From NCBI GenBank assembly GCA_016946835.1, contig JACVTC010000114.1, positions 263,501-327,500 of the forward strand: a DNA stretch of 64,000 nucleotides, in the 5' to 3' direction. This document shows, in pieces, positions 13,787 through 26,924 of this stretch; the first letter of the stretch is position 1, and each line of letters begins with the position of its first letter. The translations under genes were made by a program, and so were the position numbers. Under the pieces are notes generated by a model, which was not told the DNA's origin, did no database searches, and worked only from the letters and a program-made list of their open reading frames with translations. The stretch comes from Neocallimastix lanati (nom. inval.). Taxonomy: Eukaryota > Neocallimastigomycota > Neocallimastigomycetes > Neocallimastigales > Neocallimastigaceae.

Positions 13787-16047
13787 TTAAGCATAATACT
13801 GTAAAAGTGTTTTCTTTTTTGCAATAACTTCTTGTATACCTATTTATTATATATAAATAATACAAAAAAAAAAAAAAGTAATATCATTTTTATTGTTATT
13901 TAAAGTGATTTTTAATTAAATTTCTTGTTATTTACGAATAAAATTATAAATTACCATCCATAAAATCTTCATGACAAAGTTCTGATGCACCACGTCTTAA
14001 TGCAATCATACCAGCTTCAACACAAACAGCCTTTAATTGAGCACCATTAAACTCATCAGTACAACGAGCTAATTCTTCAAAGTTAACATTTTCATTAATT
14101 GTCATTTTTCTTGAATGAATCTGGAGAATACGAGCTCTTGCTGGTTCAGTTGGTAATGGGAATTCAATCTTACGATCTAAACGTCCAGAACGTAATAATG
14201 CAGGATCAAGAATATCCACACGATTTGTGGCAGCAATAACCTTTAAATAAATAATGAAAATATTTAAGAAATATATATTATTTAATGTATTTTTAATATT
14301 TTTATTTACCTTAATACGTTCATCACTACTGAAACCATCTAATTGATTTAATAATTCCAACATTGTACGTTGAACTTCACGATCACCAGCCTTTTCACTG
14401 TCAAAACGCTTGGTACCAATAGCATCTAATTCATCAATAAAAATAATTGCTGGAGATTTTTCTTTTGCTAAATTAAATGCATCACGAACTAACTTTGCAC
14501 CGTCCCCAATAAACATCTTTCATTAATTTAAAAATAATAATAAAATTTTAATATTATTTAATTCATTTATTCTTTTAATTATATATTTTATAGTTAATTA
14601 GAAATAAAATAATATAAAATTACTTGAACTAATTGTGGACCAGCTAACTTTAAGAAAGTTGAATTTGTTTGTGCTGCACACGCCCTGGCTAAAAGAGTTT
14701 TACCAGTACCAGGTGGACCATACATTAAAACACCTATTAAAGTATATAAAATAGTATTTTATTAAATTTATTAAATTATTTAAATTATTTAATTTTAGTT
14801 TTATTTCTATGGACATATATATTTTTTTAACTTACCTTTTGGAGGTTTAATTCCTAAATTAATGAAACGATCCATATGTGTCATTGGTAAAACAACAGCT
14901 TCAACCAATTCTTCAATTTGCTTATCAAGACCACCAATATCACTGTAATCTTCTGTGGGTTTTTCGTCAACTTCCATAGCCTTTACGCGAGAATCAAATT
15001 CAGAAGGTAAAGCATCAAGGATTAAATAACTATCCTATTAATGTAAAAAAAAAAATAAAAAAATTAATATATAATACAGCATAATAATTTTATTTAATAT
15101 TTAATATAAATTTATTTTATCCTTTGTTAAAAAATTACTTAATTATTTAGCATTTACTTTATTAACACCAACAAGATCCCCTGGTTTTAAAGTTTCCACA
15201 TCGACTAAACCAATCATTGGTAAAAATATAGTCTTTATGAAAAATATTACATAATAATAATAACCATTATATTAATTTTTTGATTTGTTTTATATGAATA
15301 TTCTTTAAATAAATTATTTAAAATTCATTAATTCTATTATATTTATTATTTACTTGACGAGTAGATGCTTTAATTACTGCACATTTTCCTTTGCGATGAT
15401 CATCTAAATCTACATTTGCACCGTCTTCTTCAGGTTCGTCATCAGGGTTCATATCCAAAATCTTATTACATTCAAAAATAAATTTTATTTACAATTATTA
15501 TTTATAAAAGATTACATATTTATATTTATATTAATATATTAAATAAATTATATATATATATATACTTCTAAAACATTTCCAACTAAGTAAGGAAGCTGTT
15601 TATTCATTTTAATTTTATTTTGATTATCCTTTATTTTTTCTTTCATTGCATTTTGTTCATGAGTTAACCGTGTTTGTTCACTCTTCATTACCTAACAATT
15701 TTAATATTATATAACATATAAATTTAATTATTAAAAAGTATAAGTTTTATACTATTATATTAAATTTAATTTTTCCATTTTTATTTTAATATATACTAAT
15801 AATTATTTTCATGCATTTATATATTTAATTAAATTATCATTAATATTAATATATGATCAATAAAACAATTGATATTTTATTTTCAATTTTTTTCAATATT
15901 TAAAATATTAATATTTTTATTATTATTCAAAAAAGAAGTAAAAAAAGAAAAAAAAAAAGTGTGATATATTTTTACTAATTTTTTTAATACTCGGAAAATA
16001 AAAGCTAAAATAAAAATATATTACTATTTCTTTTTATTTCTGTATTC

Positions 16048-16107
<60 letters not shown>

Positions 16108-16293
16108 TAGAATATAATGGTAATTTTAATATTATATATATATTAAAAATATTAATAATACTTTAATATCATTTTCAAGAAGTTTGGTCCTATTTATAAT
16201 ATCATCAGTACTTGATCTTAAGATTTCGGCACCTAAATCTTCAAGGTCATCAGCACCTTCCCATATACTCTTGTCTTCAAGTTGCGTAGTCAT
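13787..16293 (-). CDS. RPT5: 26S proteasome regulatory ATPase subunit Rpt5 (PSMC3)
   Basis: Nine exons splice in phase: 16293-16162, 15691-15566, 15461-15354, 15232-15158, 15034-14836, 14733-14624, 14516-14310, 14240-13955 and 13839-13787. They give 431 residues (yeast Rpt5 has 434). The order is N-terminal coiled coil, OB-fold (about residues 80-160), then an AAA+ module with Walker A G-P-P-G-T-G-K-T split across an exon junction, Walker B I-I-F-I-D-E-L-D, and the arginine-finger region S-G-R-L-D-R-K. The last exon ends in Q-Y-Y-A, the HbYX motif that docks Rpt5 into the 20S alpha ring and identifies this paralogue. I chose the ATG at 16293 (M-T-T-Q-L-E-D) over an in-frame ATG at 16335, whose extra residues look like translated 5' UTR. 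With nine exons it is, with the WDR89 gene, the most intron-rich gene in the window. Confidence 0.95.
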
Positions 16294-16834
16294 TTTGAAT
16301 GTTACTATATTAAATAAATATATATATTTAAACACAATAAAAATTATTATTAAAATTTTATTTTTAATCTAAATTAAAATTTTATTTTTAATATCTCTAT
16401 TTAAAGATAAATTTTTTAGAAATTCATTGTAAATATTTTTATGTTTGAATTTCTATTAAATTCAAGTATCTTCCAAAGGAATAATTTTCCTTTGATGTAT
16501 ATATCATTTATGTACAATATTCTATAATAATAATAATATGAAAATTAAAATTTAATATTATTTATTATTTTTATTTTTAAAAATGAAAAAATATTTACTT
16601 TTTTAAACAATAATATATTTTATAGTATTTTTGTTATTATTTATAATTGATTTTATTTTTTAATGAAAAATATTCTTTATATCTCTTCAAAAAAAAGTTT
16701 CATATAATTAAAATAAATATATAATTAAAAATAAAAGAAAAAAATATATATATATTATTTGTATATTTAATATTTATAAATTAAATTAAAACTTTATATA
16801 TATTTCTTTTAAATATATTCTTTTTATTGTTATA

Positions 16835-17005
16835 TTTATTATTTATTATTTATTATTTATTATTTATTATTTATTATCTATTATTTATTATTTATTATTT
16901 ATTATTTATTATTTATTATTTATTATTTATTATTTATTATTTATTATTTATTATTTATTATTTATTATTTATTATTTATTATTTATTATTTATTATTTAT
17001 TATTA
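16835..17005. repeat. 7-bp TTATTTA microsatellite
   Basis: More than twenty head-to-tail copies of a 7-bp unit with one interruption (CTA for TTA near 16878). Seven is not a multiple of three, yet the array stays open in all three plus-strand frames because the unit has no plus-strand stop. The apparent ORF is therefore an artefact. Confidence 0.9.
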
Positions 17006-17145
17006 TTATTATTTATTAATAATATTTTAAAATAATAAATTAAAAATTAGAATTTTTTAATACTATAAAATATATAAAGTATCTTTAAATTTTCATAAAT
17101 AATAATAGTAGTTATAATTTAAAATAGAAAAGGCTTAAATTAATT

Positions 17146-17185
<40 letters not shown>

Positions 17186-17454
17186 AAGTTATATGAAGTA
17201 AATAAAACCTAGAACCTCAATATAAAATATATTATTTATGGTAATTAATGAATTGATTCAAATTAAAATATAATAAAATAATATGTATTCATAAAAAAAA
17301 AGAATATCTCAATCTCAATTTTTTTATATTTAAATTCAAATTTCAAAGAATTTTGAAACATTTGACAGTTATATCGATTTTTTTTTTTTTTTTCTTTAAA
17401 AAAAAAAAAAAAATAATGAATAATTAATTAATCGTTAATGAACGTTAATAAGTT

Positions 17455-17575
17455 TTTAAAATTAATCAATTTTTAAAATGTTAATCAATTTTAAATATTA
17501 ATCAATTTTAAATGTTTATCAATTTTAAATGTTAATCAATTTTAAATGTTAATCAGTTTAAAAATATTAATAAAT
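17455..17575. repeat. 17-18-bp degenerate minisatellite
   Basis: Six or seven imperfect tandem copies of a unit resembling TTAATCAATTTTAAATG lie in the Rpt5/BET intergenic region. Confidence 0.65.
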
Positions 17576-18011
17576 TTTGGGTTTTAATCTATTTAATATT
17601 ATTAATAATTATAAAATTATAATTATTTAAAATTTAAAAAAATTTATGCGAAATGTCAATTAAAAAATATATATTAAATTAATGATATATATATATATAC
17701 AAAAGAAGAGAGGAGTAAGAAATGATAAGCATGTTTAATAATAGATTTCATTCAATATTTCAAATTTTAATTTACATTTATTATTAAATAAAAATGATAT
17801 AAAAATTAATCTAATAAATGTAACTAAAAATAAATTCTGTTATTTTGATTATCCAATGAAAGATAATTTTTTTTTTTTTTTTAATTATTAAATGATTTTT
17901 ATATGAAAATTTATTATTTTAAAATGTTAATATTTAATTATAAATTTATAATTTATATATAGAAATTTTTATGCTAATAATATTTTATTTTTTTTTTTTT
18001 TTTTTTTTTTA

Positions 18012-18043
<32 letters not shown>

Positions 18044-18698
18044 TCTTATTGAATAAATCAAAATAAATAATAAATTTTCAAATGAATTTGCAAAAATGAA
18101 TTTATATAATTAATCTATATATCAATTTTAATCTAGTCATAAGGTATATATATAAAGTATATATATATAAAGTATAATTGGAAAAATAGTAACGTTTTAT
18201 TAAAATAATCAATTATATGGATAGAAATAAATAAAAAAAATAACTATTTGTATTATCAAAATAATAAGGTATGATATAAAATTTAATATATATATATTAT
18301 TTAATTTATATATATATTATATTATTAATTTACAAATATATAAAAAAAAAGGAAAAAAAAAAATATTAATTTTTAAAATATTAAAACTCTCAATTTTATT
18401 TTATTGTACTATATACTATATAATTATATATTTAATATTAAGACCAAGTAGCATTATACCCAAATGAGTACTAATGTAAATATTATGAGAATAGCAAAAC
18501 TTTTTTTAATTCTATTTCTAAAAGTAAAAAATAATTTTGAAAATGTATTTTTTCATTAATTATTAATTTTTTATTATTATTGTTATTATTGTTATTATTA
18601 TTATTTAATTTTGTTTTATATTGTATTATTTTATTTTTTTTTTTTTTTTGTTTTTGTTTTTATTTTTTTTATTATATTTGTTTTTTGTATTTGTTTTT

Positions 18699-21169
18699 AT
18701 GTTGATTCAAAAGATAAATGAATCCTCAGATTTTATAAAAAAATCACCAACTATATTTCGAGATCAGATTAAATATTGTAATACCATGCTCAAGGCCTTA
18801 CGACGTCATCCTGATTCTGGTCCTTTTCTTGATCCTGTTGATCCCGTTGCTCTTAATGTACCCGATTATTATAATATTATAAAAAATCCTATGGATTTAA
18901 CAACTTTGCAAACAAATTTAAATTCTGGAAAATACAATGATAATCCAGATTTATTTATATACGACACACGATTAATCTTTTCAAATTGTTATACATATAA
19001 CGGCATAAATTCTCAAATATCAGGAATGGCAAAAACTTTAGAAAAAGTATTTGATAATATGCTAAAAAAAATGCCGAAAAAGGTAAAATATATAGTATTG
19101 AATAATGCATTTTAATAGTACTCTAAAACATTTTAAATAATTTTATTAATACAAGTTATATAAAATTTAAATTTATATTTTATTCAAACTTTTGCTTTAT
19201 TTAAAACTTCCAGGAGTACCGTTCATCTTATGGATCAAAATCAAAATTTATTCATTCAAATTCATCAAAAAACCACCCAAAAAAAGTTGCATTAAAAGGC
19301 GAATTAAAATTTTGCAAAGAAGCTATTAATGAAATGTTGAAAAAGAAATACTCAAATATTAATATTGCATTTCTTCAACCAGTTGATCCTATAGCATTAG
19401 GTGTTCCTGATTATTATACTATTATTACAAATCCTATGGACTTATCCACTTTACGAAAAAAATTAGAAAATGGTGAATATGAAACGGCCGATCAATTTGA
19501 ACATGATTGCAGACTTATTTTCTCAAATTGTTATACATATAATCGACCAGATTCAGAAGTATATAAAATGGGTCAAAGTCTTGAAGAAGTTTTTAATAAT
19601 AAATGGAAACATCGACCAATAAGTAAAGATTCATTATCAGGTAATTTTTAAAAAGAATATTTTAAATCAAGTAATTTTTATATTTTATATAATTTTAATT
19701 AATAATATTATTATTATTTTAAAAGATAAAAAACACAATAAAAAAAAGGATAATCAATATATAATATCACCTAATGTTACATCACCAACAACTAATCATA
19801 AAGCAATACATCATTCTTCATTAAATAAATCATCAACAGTTAGGATTGAAACAAATGAATATTCATCAGAATCAGATTTTTCAAATGATTCAGATAAAGA
19901 TCAAAATAATAAAATGGAAAGAATTGAACGGAATTCTAAAAATTTAAATGTTGTAAAAGATAGAAAAGAAGCCGAGAAAAAAGAATATAATGAATATAAT
20001 GAATATGAAGAAGATAGTGATGAAGAGTATAGTGATGAAGAAGAAGAAGATAAAAATGCAGGTAAAAAGAATAAAAATAAATTATATTATTAATATTATT
20101 ATTGATATGGGAATAAGCTATTTCAATATCAACGAAAATGAACTAGTTTTATATTTATTTTTATATATATATATATATATTTTTTTTTTCTTTAATAAAA
20201 TACAGAAAATTTAAAACGAGAAATAAATCAACTTCAAAAAACACTTCAAATTTGTACCGAGAGATTATCATTATTACTCGAAAAAAAGTCACAAGCTGTA
20301 GCAAGAAAAGCTAAAAAAGAGAAAAAATTAAAATTACCTGGAAAAGCAAATAAAATTACAAAACAGAAAATGCCAAAATTGAAAACTTCAAAAATGACAA
20401 AGCCATTAAAAATGTCAAAATCAATAAAATCAACAAAAGATATAGAGGAAAACAATGAAAAAGTATATCATACAAACAAAGCCAAATCACCGAAAAAAGT
20501 TGATTTGAAGCCAAAGCAATCTAGGCAATCGAAATATAAATTAAAACGAAAGAATGAGAAAGAAGATAGTGAAACTGAACTTGAAAAAATACCTGTAATA
20601 ACAATGGAGCAAAAGAAAGAATTGAGTGAAAGTATAAATAGTCTACCTCCAGAAAAGTTGGGGGAAGTGGTCCAAATTATACAAGAAGCTATGCCATTAG
20701 TATGATCATTATATAATTTAATAAATCTATTATGAATACAATTAATAATTGCTAACATTATAATTATAATTTATATAAATATTAATTATTAAATATGTAG
20801 GAAACTGGACAAGAAGAAATTGAACTTGATATAGATTCATTTGATCCAACAACACTCTACAGATTATATCGTATTGTTGTGAAGAATAAACCAGATATTC
20901 CTCTTTCTAAACGAAGAAAAATTCAAAAAACATATTCCAAACAAAGAAGTAAACAAAATATAAACCAATGTAAGTTCCTTCTCTATATTTATTACAATTT
21001 TGACAAATAAAAAATAAAAAAAAAAAATTAAATTAATAAATAATATTATTGTTTTTATAATATTTATTAATTTAAATTATTATTAGCAAATGCAAATTTA
21101 GAAGAATTATCATCCAGTAGTTCATTATCAGATTCAGATTCAGATGATACAAGAAGTAGTAGCAATTAA
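18699..21169 (+). CDS. BET-family double bromodomain protein (Bdf1/BRD-like)
   Basis: Six exons in phase: 18699-19082, 19214-19640, 19726-20061, 20206-20699, 20801-20969 and 21087-21169, about 630 residues. BD1 lies at about residues 20-125 and BD2 at about 155-262. Both keep the P-V-D-P ... V-P-D-Y-Y ... N-P-M-D-L signature and the acetyl-lysine-binding Asn in N-C-Y-T-Y-N. The typical WPF shelf is altered (G-P-F in BD1, I-A-F in BD2). Then follow an acidic Ser/Glu stretch, a Lys-rich basic segment, and an ET domain spanning the exon 4/5 junction (S-L-P-P-E-K-L-G ... E-L-D-I-D-S-F-D-P-T-T-L-Y-R-L). The C terminus is Ser/Asp-rich. BET proteins bind acetylated histones H3/H4 and recruit transcription machinery through ET. 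The ATG at 18699 is the first in frame but sits just after a T-rich stretch, so a further 5' exon is possible. Confidence 0.93.
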
Positions 21170-21272
21170 ACTTCGTGAAACATATGTATATACTAAATAA
21201 TAATAATAATAATAATTTAATATATCATCGAGTCTTTTTTTTTTTTTTTTTTTTTTTTTTTGTTAAAAATTG

Positions 21273-21307
<35 letters not shown>

Positions 21308-21679
21308 ACATATTTAAAGTAATTTAATGGGAAAATACACAAGTTTATACAATGATTACAGTAACAATATCTACTTTTTTTTTTTTTTTTTCTTTCTTTC
21401 TTTCTCTTTTTCTTATTATTATTACAATAATTGTTATTATAACTGTTATTGTTATAATTATTTCTTTAGTAATTGTCAATCTAATAAAACACTAAAAATA
21501 ATAATAACATTATTATTATTTAAATCGTAATAATTATAGAATAAATTTAATACATTATCATCATATATATTAATGGAAAATAGTAATATTTTAATAATAG
21601 ACTTCTTGTTTAAATATATAAAATTGTTTAATTTAAGCCTTTTATATGTAATATTTAAAATGTTAAATATTTGAGAAAA

Positions 21680-21733
<54 letters not shown>

Positions 21734-22285
21734 CAAAATAATAATAAATTTAAATAACAAAATAAGTAAATCAATTTATAAACAAATGCTATTAAATACT
21801 TCAAAAATAATAATTATATCTTAATTTATATAATAACTGATATTATTAAAAATTTTAATTCCAAGCTATAAAAGTGTATTATCTTTTCATACATATTTCA
21901 TACATATACATATATTAATCTAAAAAAATATTTTTTAATTTTATTTTTTATTGTAATAATTATAGTTATTGTTTCATATTGTTCTTTTTGTTTGAAATTT
22001 ATTTTTCAATATTAATAAAACAAAAAAAAATTATTTTATTATAAATTTGTATATTAACAATTTTTTCAGATTAATAGATAATATTTAATAATTTTTATTT
22101 ATTCATCTATTAAAAATTACTTTTTGATTATTCATTTACATATGTGTTTATTTGTTTGTTTGTTTGTTTATTTGTTTATTTATTTGTTTATTTATTTATT
22201 TATTTATTTATTTATATTTATTTATTTATTTATTTATTTAATATTATTATTAAAAACTAAAATTTTACAGTTAATATATTATATA
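21170..22285. other. AT-rich intergenic region with long homopolymers
   Basis: 3' flank of the BET gene. It has T and A tracts near 21236-21262, 21274-21304 and 21680-21730, and a TTTG/TTTA run near 22146-22240. Apparent Phe- or Leu-rich reading frames here are translated homopolymers. Confidence 0.55.
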
Positions 22286-22465
22286 ATGAATAGCGATATT
22301 CAAATAAAAAATAATGATACAGAAGATATAAAAACACAAGAATCAAGAAAAATATTAAATCATTCAAATGAAGAAATAATTGAGTCATCCAAAAAAGAAA
22401 TCAAATATCCTCTAAATAATAATAAAAAAAATAATAATAATAAACATAAATCAATATTAATTTAA
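22286..22465 (+). CDS. Possible small or truncated ORF, unknown
   Basis: A 59-codon frame starting with ATG, rich in Asn, Lys, Glu and Ile, directly after a possible splice acceptor (TTTTACAG). Its first 40 residues are less repetitive than neighbouring spurious frames (for example N-D-T-E-D-I-K-T-Q-E-S). It ends in an Asn/Lys run just before a LINE relic. It may be the first exon of a gene destroyed by the insertion, or chance. I recognise no domain. Confidence 0.2.
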   Translation: MNSDIQIKNNDTEDIKTQESRKILNHSNEEIIESSKKEIKYPLNNNKKNNNNKHKSILI

Positions 22466-22486
22466 TTATATTGAATTATTATTGTT

Positions 22487-22837
22487 ATGTTTCATCTCAT
22501 ATTTTTTTTTCAATTTATTAATAACATAAATCACCTTTACGAGAGACTTCTTTTCCGATTTCATATTTTATGGGGCTTTGCGGAATTTCTAACTAATGTT
22601 AAACCTATTGTAATTAGTGATTTTTATTCTATTATCAATTTGTATACGATTAAACCTACGGTTGTCAAGAGCGGTGACGTCAAAACAATTAGGTAAAGAA
22701 GAAATTCTGATACAGATTCAAATGATAATTTGTAGAGACAATTTCGTACTTGAAATTCATAATATATTTTTTAATATTAATATAAAAAAATTCATATATT
22801 TTATATTCATGTATTACTAATCTAAAAAGATAAAATA

Positions 22838-22891
<54 letters not shown>
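22487..22891 (+). mobile_element. 5'-truncated LINE relic with poly(A) tail
   Basis: The plus strand encodes a decayed match to the C terminus of the intact LINE family found at 49-59 kb. F-A-E-F-L-T-N-V-K-P here corresponds to I-A-E-F-L-T-N-V-I-P there, followed by T-V-V-K-S-G-D-V versus T-V-T-K-S-V-D-V. A stop interrupts the frame soon after, then a short 3' UTR and a pure A tract at 22840-22891. Only the last few hundred bases of the element are present, the usual result of aborted target-primed reverse transcription. Unlike the large LINE nest it points along the plus strand. Confidence 0.75.
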
Positions 22892-22894
<3 letters not shown>

Positions 22895-24507
22895 GATTTT
22901 TAATAAAGTTTATCTTATTTAATTTATATTAATAAATATTGAATTAAATTAACTCCACTCATGGAACGAAAAAGATTTAATAGTAATATCTGAAATAAAT
23001 AAAAATATATATAATTAGAGAATCTGCATGAATCAGTGGTACAGATCATATTATAAAAGTTAAATTTGTATGTCTGTAAATACTCTAAGTGTAAAATTTT
23101 GAAAAAACAAAAAGTTGATGTGAATTTTCGTTAATGTTTATACACAAAAAGAAATTTTGAAATTTAAAAAAATTAATGATTAAGGTTAATAGTTGTCTAA
23201 TATTGCTTAAAATAAATTTAATTATTTAAAAAATCTTTTAATTATTTAATTAAAATAATATATTTTGAAAAATTAGTGAAAATAATTTATAAAAATATAT
23301 TGAATATAAAATGAAAAGGTTTTAAATATGATATATAAACATAATAGTATTAATGAATATTAAATAAAATCAAAAAAAAAAAAAAAAAAAGTTTAACTAT
23401 ATAAAATAAAATTAAATCAAAATCAATCAAATTATTAATTGAATTATTAATCATCCATACTTAAATATAAAGTAGTGATGATTTGAATATATTTTTTTGA
23501 ATGTGGTTCATTTCGCCAATTTTTATAATACAAATTTTCAATACGCCATTTATTTTTAATGGCTTGTAAAATTTTTTGTTAACGCCATAAAAAATTTTAA
23601 TAAAATTATATGTAAAAAAAATAAATGTATAAATAAATAAACAAATAAATAAATAAAGAAAGAATGTAATATGTATATAAAATAAAAATAAATAATAGAA
23701 TATGAATATAAAGTACAGATTGAATAAAATAAAATAAAATAAATAGTAGAATATAAATATAAGTGCAGATTGAATAAAATAAAATAAAATAAAATAAATA
23801 GTATAATATAAATATAACTGATTTAAATAATATAATATAAATATTATTTTATAATAAATAATAAAAAATGAGGAATATCCAAACGAAATAATCAGAATTC
23901 TGTCATTTAATTTATAAAGCTTATTAAATTTATACAGTTTAAATAAATATTCAATTACGTCTCTATAATTAATAATTTTATCATTATAATTATTATTTTT
24001 TTTAATAACATTTAAATAAAAGAATTATTATTAATAATATTTATATTTTTAATAACATTTATATTTTTATATAATTTTTTTATTAATAGCATTTAAATAA
24101 AAGAATTAAAATCATAAAATCTAACCATTATATGATTTATTTAATTATTCACTTAATAATTAATTTAAAATTTGAAATAACAAAATAATACAATAAAATA
24201 ATATTATGTAGCATAATATAGCTATAGCCACAAATTTATATATATCACGTGAAAATGGCGTAATGCAACCTCCCCATTTTTAATAAATAGTACACGTGAT
24301 TTGTGTTATAGATTACAAATAGTATTACAGCAAAAAAAAATAAATTAATTTTTCGTATTATATACATGAATTTTGTTAAAATTATTCATTTTAAAAGAAA
24401 GAAAATTATTTTTTTTTTTTCAAAAGTAGATATAGTTATTTTTGAGCATTTTTAATATTAATAAGTGACAAATTAAATAAAATTAATTTATTATATATAC
24501 ACTGATA
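22892..24507. other. AT-rich 5' flank of the HP1 gene
   Basis: A non-coding stretch containing a two-copy tandem repeat of about 62 bp near 23690-23825 (each copy with a CAGATTGAATAAAATA core) and a slightly G+C-richer patch at 24220-24312 described as a dyad element. No ORF longer than a chance frame is seen. Confidence 0.5.
24222..24311. promoter_or_regulatory. Dyad element with two CACGTG E-boxes upstream of the HP1 gene
   Basis: Two perfect CACGTG palindromes (24246-24251 and 24293-24298) lie in inverted surroundings. The left arm CTATAGCCACAAAT (24222-24235) mirrors the right arm ATTTGTGTTATAG (24299-24311). The roughly 40 nt between the two E-boxes are unusually C-rich for this window. 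CACGTG is the binding site of bHLH factors (Cbf1/Pho4/USF type). It lies about 200 bp upstream of the proposed first HP1 exon, so a promoter role is plausible; a small inverted-repeat element is the alternative. Confidence 0.4.
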
Positions 24508-26257
24508 AGTAAGTGAAAGTTTTTATAATCTATATATAATTAATTACTTAATTTTCAATTTAAAATAATTATTAGATTTCGAAATTCAATTTATTTATAT
24601 ATTTATATAAACAAAAATATAATTAACTTGAAAGTTCAATAAAAATAAATAAACAATATTATTATTTAAATATACATGTTCTAATAAATATTTTCATTAT
24701 AATTTATCATATATAAAGTGGGAAGTAAAAAACAAACTAAACTTAAAAAAAATGATCTTATAGTAAATAGTGATTCAAATGAGTCAGATGAAAATGTTGA
24801 GCAAGAAGAAGAATATAGTGTAGAAAAAGTTCTCGATGTTAAAATTGAAAAGGTATTAATTTATATGAATAAATTAAACAATAATTTTTATTTTAAGTTT
24901 AATTTGGAATTTTAAATATTTAAGAGTTTAATAAATACATAAAATTAAATTTTTAATTTGTATTAAATATTAAATTTATTATTATTTTTTATGAAAATAT
25001 AATAATTAAAAAAAAAAAAAATTAATCTTTAATAAAAATACTTAACTAGGGTGAACGTTATTATCTTATTAAATGGGAAGGATATTCTTCTGAAGATAAT
25101 TCTTGGGAACATGAAAATGATTGTGTAATTAATTATATTTAATTTTATATATTTATTTACCAACTTATTCATTTATTTATATATAAATTTATTCATTTAT
25201 TTATTTCTTACGTAATATATATATATTTTTTATAAAGGATTGTAAAGATTTAATTGAAGAATTTTATAAAAATAGATATGAAAATCAAAAAAAATTAAAA
25301 AAAGAAAAACCTGTTGTTAAAAAAGAAGCAATTAAAAGTGAAGAAGAAAGAAGTAAAAAAAGAGTAAATAAAAATATAAACTAATATTTTTTCAAATACT
25401 TTTGAAGTAAAAATTAATTAAAGATTTTAATTAATTTCAAAATTTTATTATTCGAAATTTTTTAAATGAAATAAAATTGATTCCAATGAACTAATGTATC
25501 AATAATAATTTTATAATTAAGAAATCTCCAGAGACTTCTGAACAAAAGCAAAAAATGAGAAGATCTGTAAAATCTGTAAAAGACGAATTAATTGATTCGA
25601 AAAAAAACCAAGTAAATGAAAAGTTAAATATTTCTAAAAATAAATCTGAAGATAAAATAGGTAATTAATATATATATATATTATAATAAAAATTATAAAC
25701 AATTTAATAATAATATGATAAAGAAGAAAATTTTAAAAATTAAAAAAAAATGAATATAACAATGAAATAAAAAATGGGATATTGATATATTTGTATACTC
25801 TTATAACTTTAATATTATTATTTATTTTTATAAACAAACTTTTAATAATTATTAATATATTATTTAATTTTTCAACCTTTTATTCTAGAATTTTATAAAT
25901 ACTATGTTCCTGAAGGAAAACTTCCATCTTCAAAAATGAGCAAAGATTCATGGGAAAATTTAATTGATTGTATTGAATCTATTGAGGAATCAGATGAAGT
26001 AGTTAATAAAAAAGATAAACATGATATCATACGGTTAAAGGTTTATGTTCGTTGGAAAGACGGTGTACGAAGTGTTCATAGTAATCAAGTTACAAATAAT
26101 AAATGTCCAAAGAAGGTACAATAATAATAACAAATAATGAAAAAATTTAATATATAAATATTTATATATTAAATCTTTTTTTTTTTAAAATTTTAAAATT
26201 TAATAGATGATAGAATTTTATGAAAACCATATTCGATTCTTAAAAAATCAAAATTAA
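24508..26257 (+). CDS. Heterochromatin protein 1-like (chromodomain plus chromoshadow domain)
   Basis: Exons read in phase: (A of ATG at 24508) + 24719-24852, 25050-25124, 25238-25363, 25522-25660, 25889-26115 and 26207-26257, about 250 residues. The chromodomain spans exons 1-3: E-Y-S-V-E-K-V-L-D, then Y-Y-L-I-K-W-E-G-Y, then N-S-W-E and D-L-I-E-E-F. Its aromatic cage residues (Y, W, Y) are present, so binding to methylated H3K9 is expected. A charged Lys/Glu linker follows. The chromoshadow domain is in exons 5-6 (S-W-E-N-L-I-D-C-I ... V-Y-V-R-W-K-D-G ... M-I-E-F-Y-E-N-H-I); this fold dimerises HP1 and binds PxVxL partners. The frame has no ATG before an upstream TAA at 24700, but an acceptor at 24717-24718 leaves TG GGA. 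A donor GTAAGT at 24509 preceded by A would create an ATG split by an intron. The domains are certain; the 5' end is inferred. Confidence 0.87.

Positions 26258-26924
<667 letters not shown>

Larger units (their letters stand above)
16294..18698. other. Divergent intergenic region between Rpt5 and the BET gene
   Basis: About 2.4 kb of A/T-rich DNA that should contain both promoters. It holds a 7-bp microsatellite (listed separately), a 17-18-bp minisatellite at about 17455-17575 (units resembling TTAATCAATTTTAAATG), long T tracts near 17146-17180 and 17995-18010, and an A tract near 18020-18042. No ORF survives inspection. Confidence 0.55.

Noticed and set aside
16294-16335. Upstream in-frame ATG giving Rpt5 a 14-residue hydrophobic extension
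   Set aside because: Rpt5 orthologues start close to the M-T-T-Q position; the extension resembles untranslated leader.
16827-17030. Open reading frame of repeated L-L-F-I-I-Y-Y residues, and a similar one at 62458-62748
   Set aside because: They are pure translations of a 7-bp microsatellite with no stop codon in the unit; no start context or non-repetitive domain.
18621-18698. N-terminal Phe/Leu extension of the BET gene that looks like a membrane anchor
   Set aside because: The frame lacks an ATG before 18699 and the residues are a translated T-rich tract, probably 5' UTR or intron.
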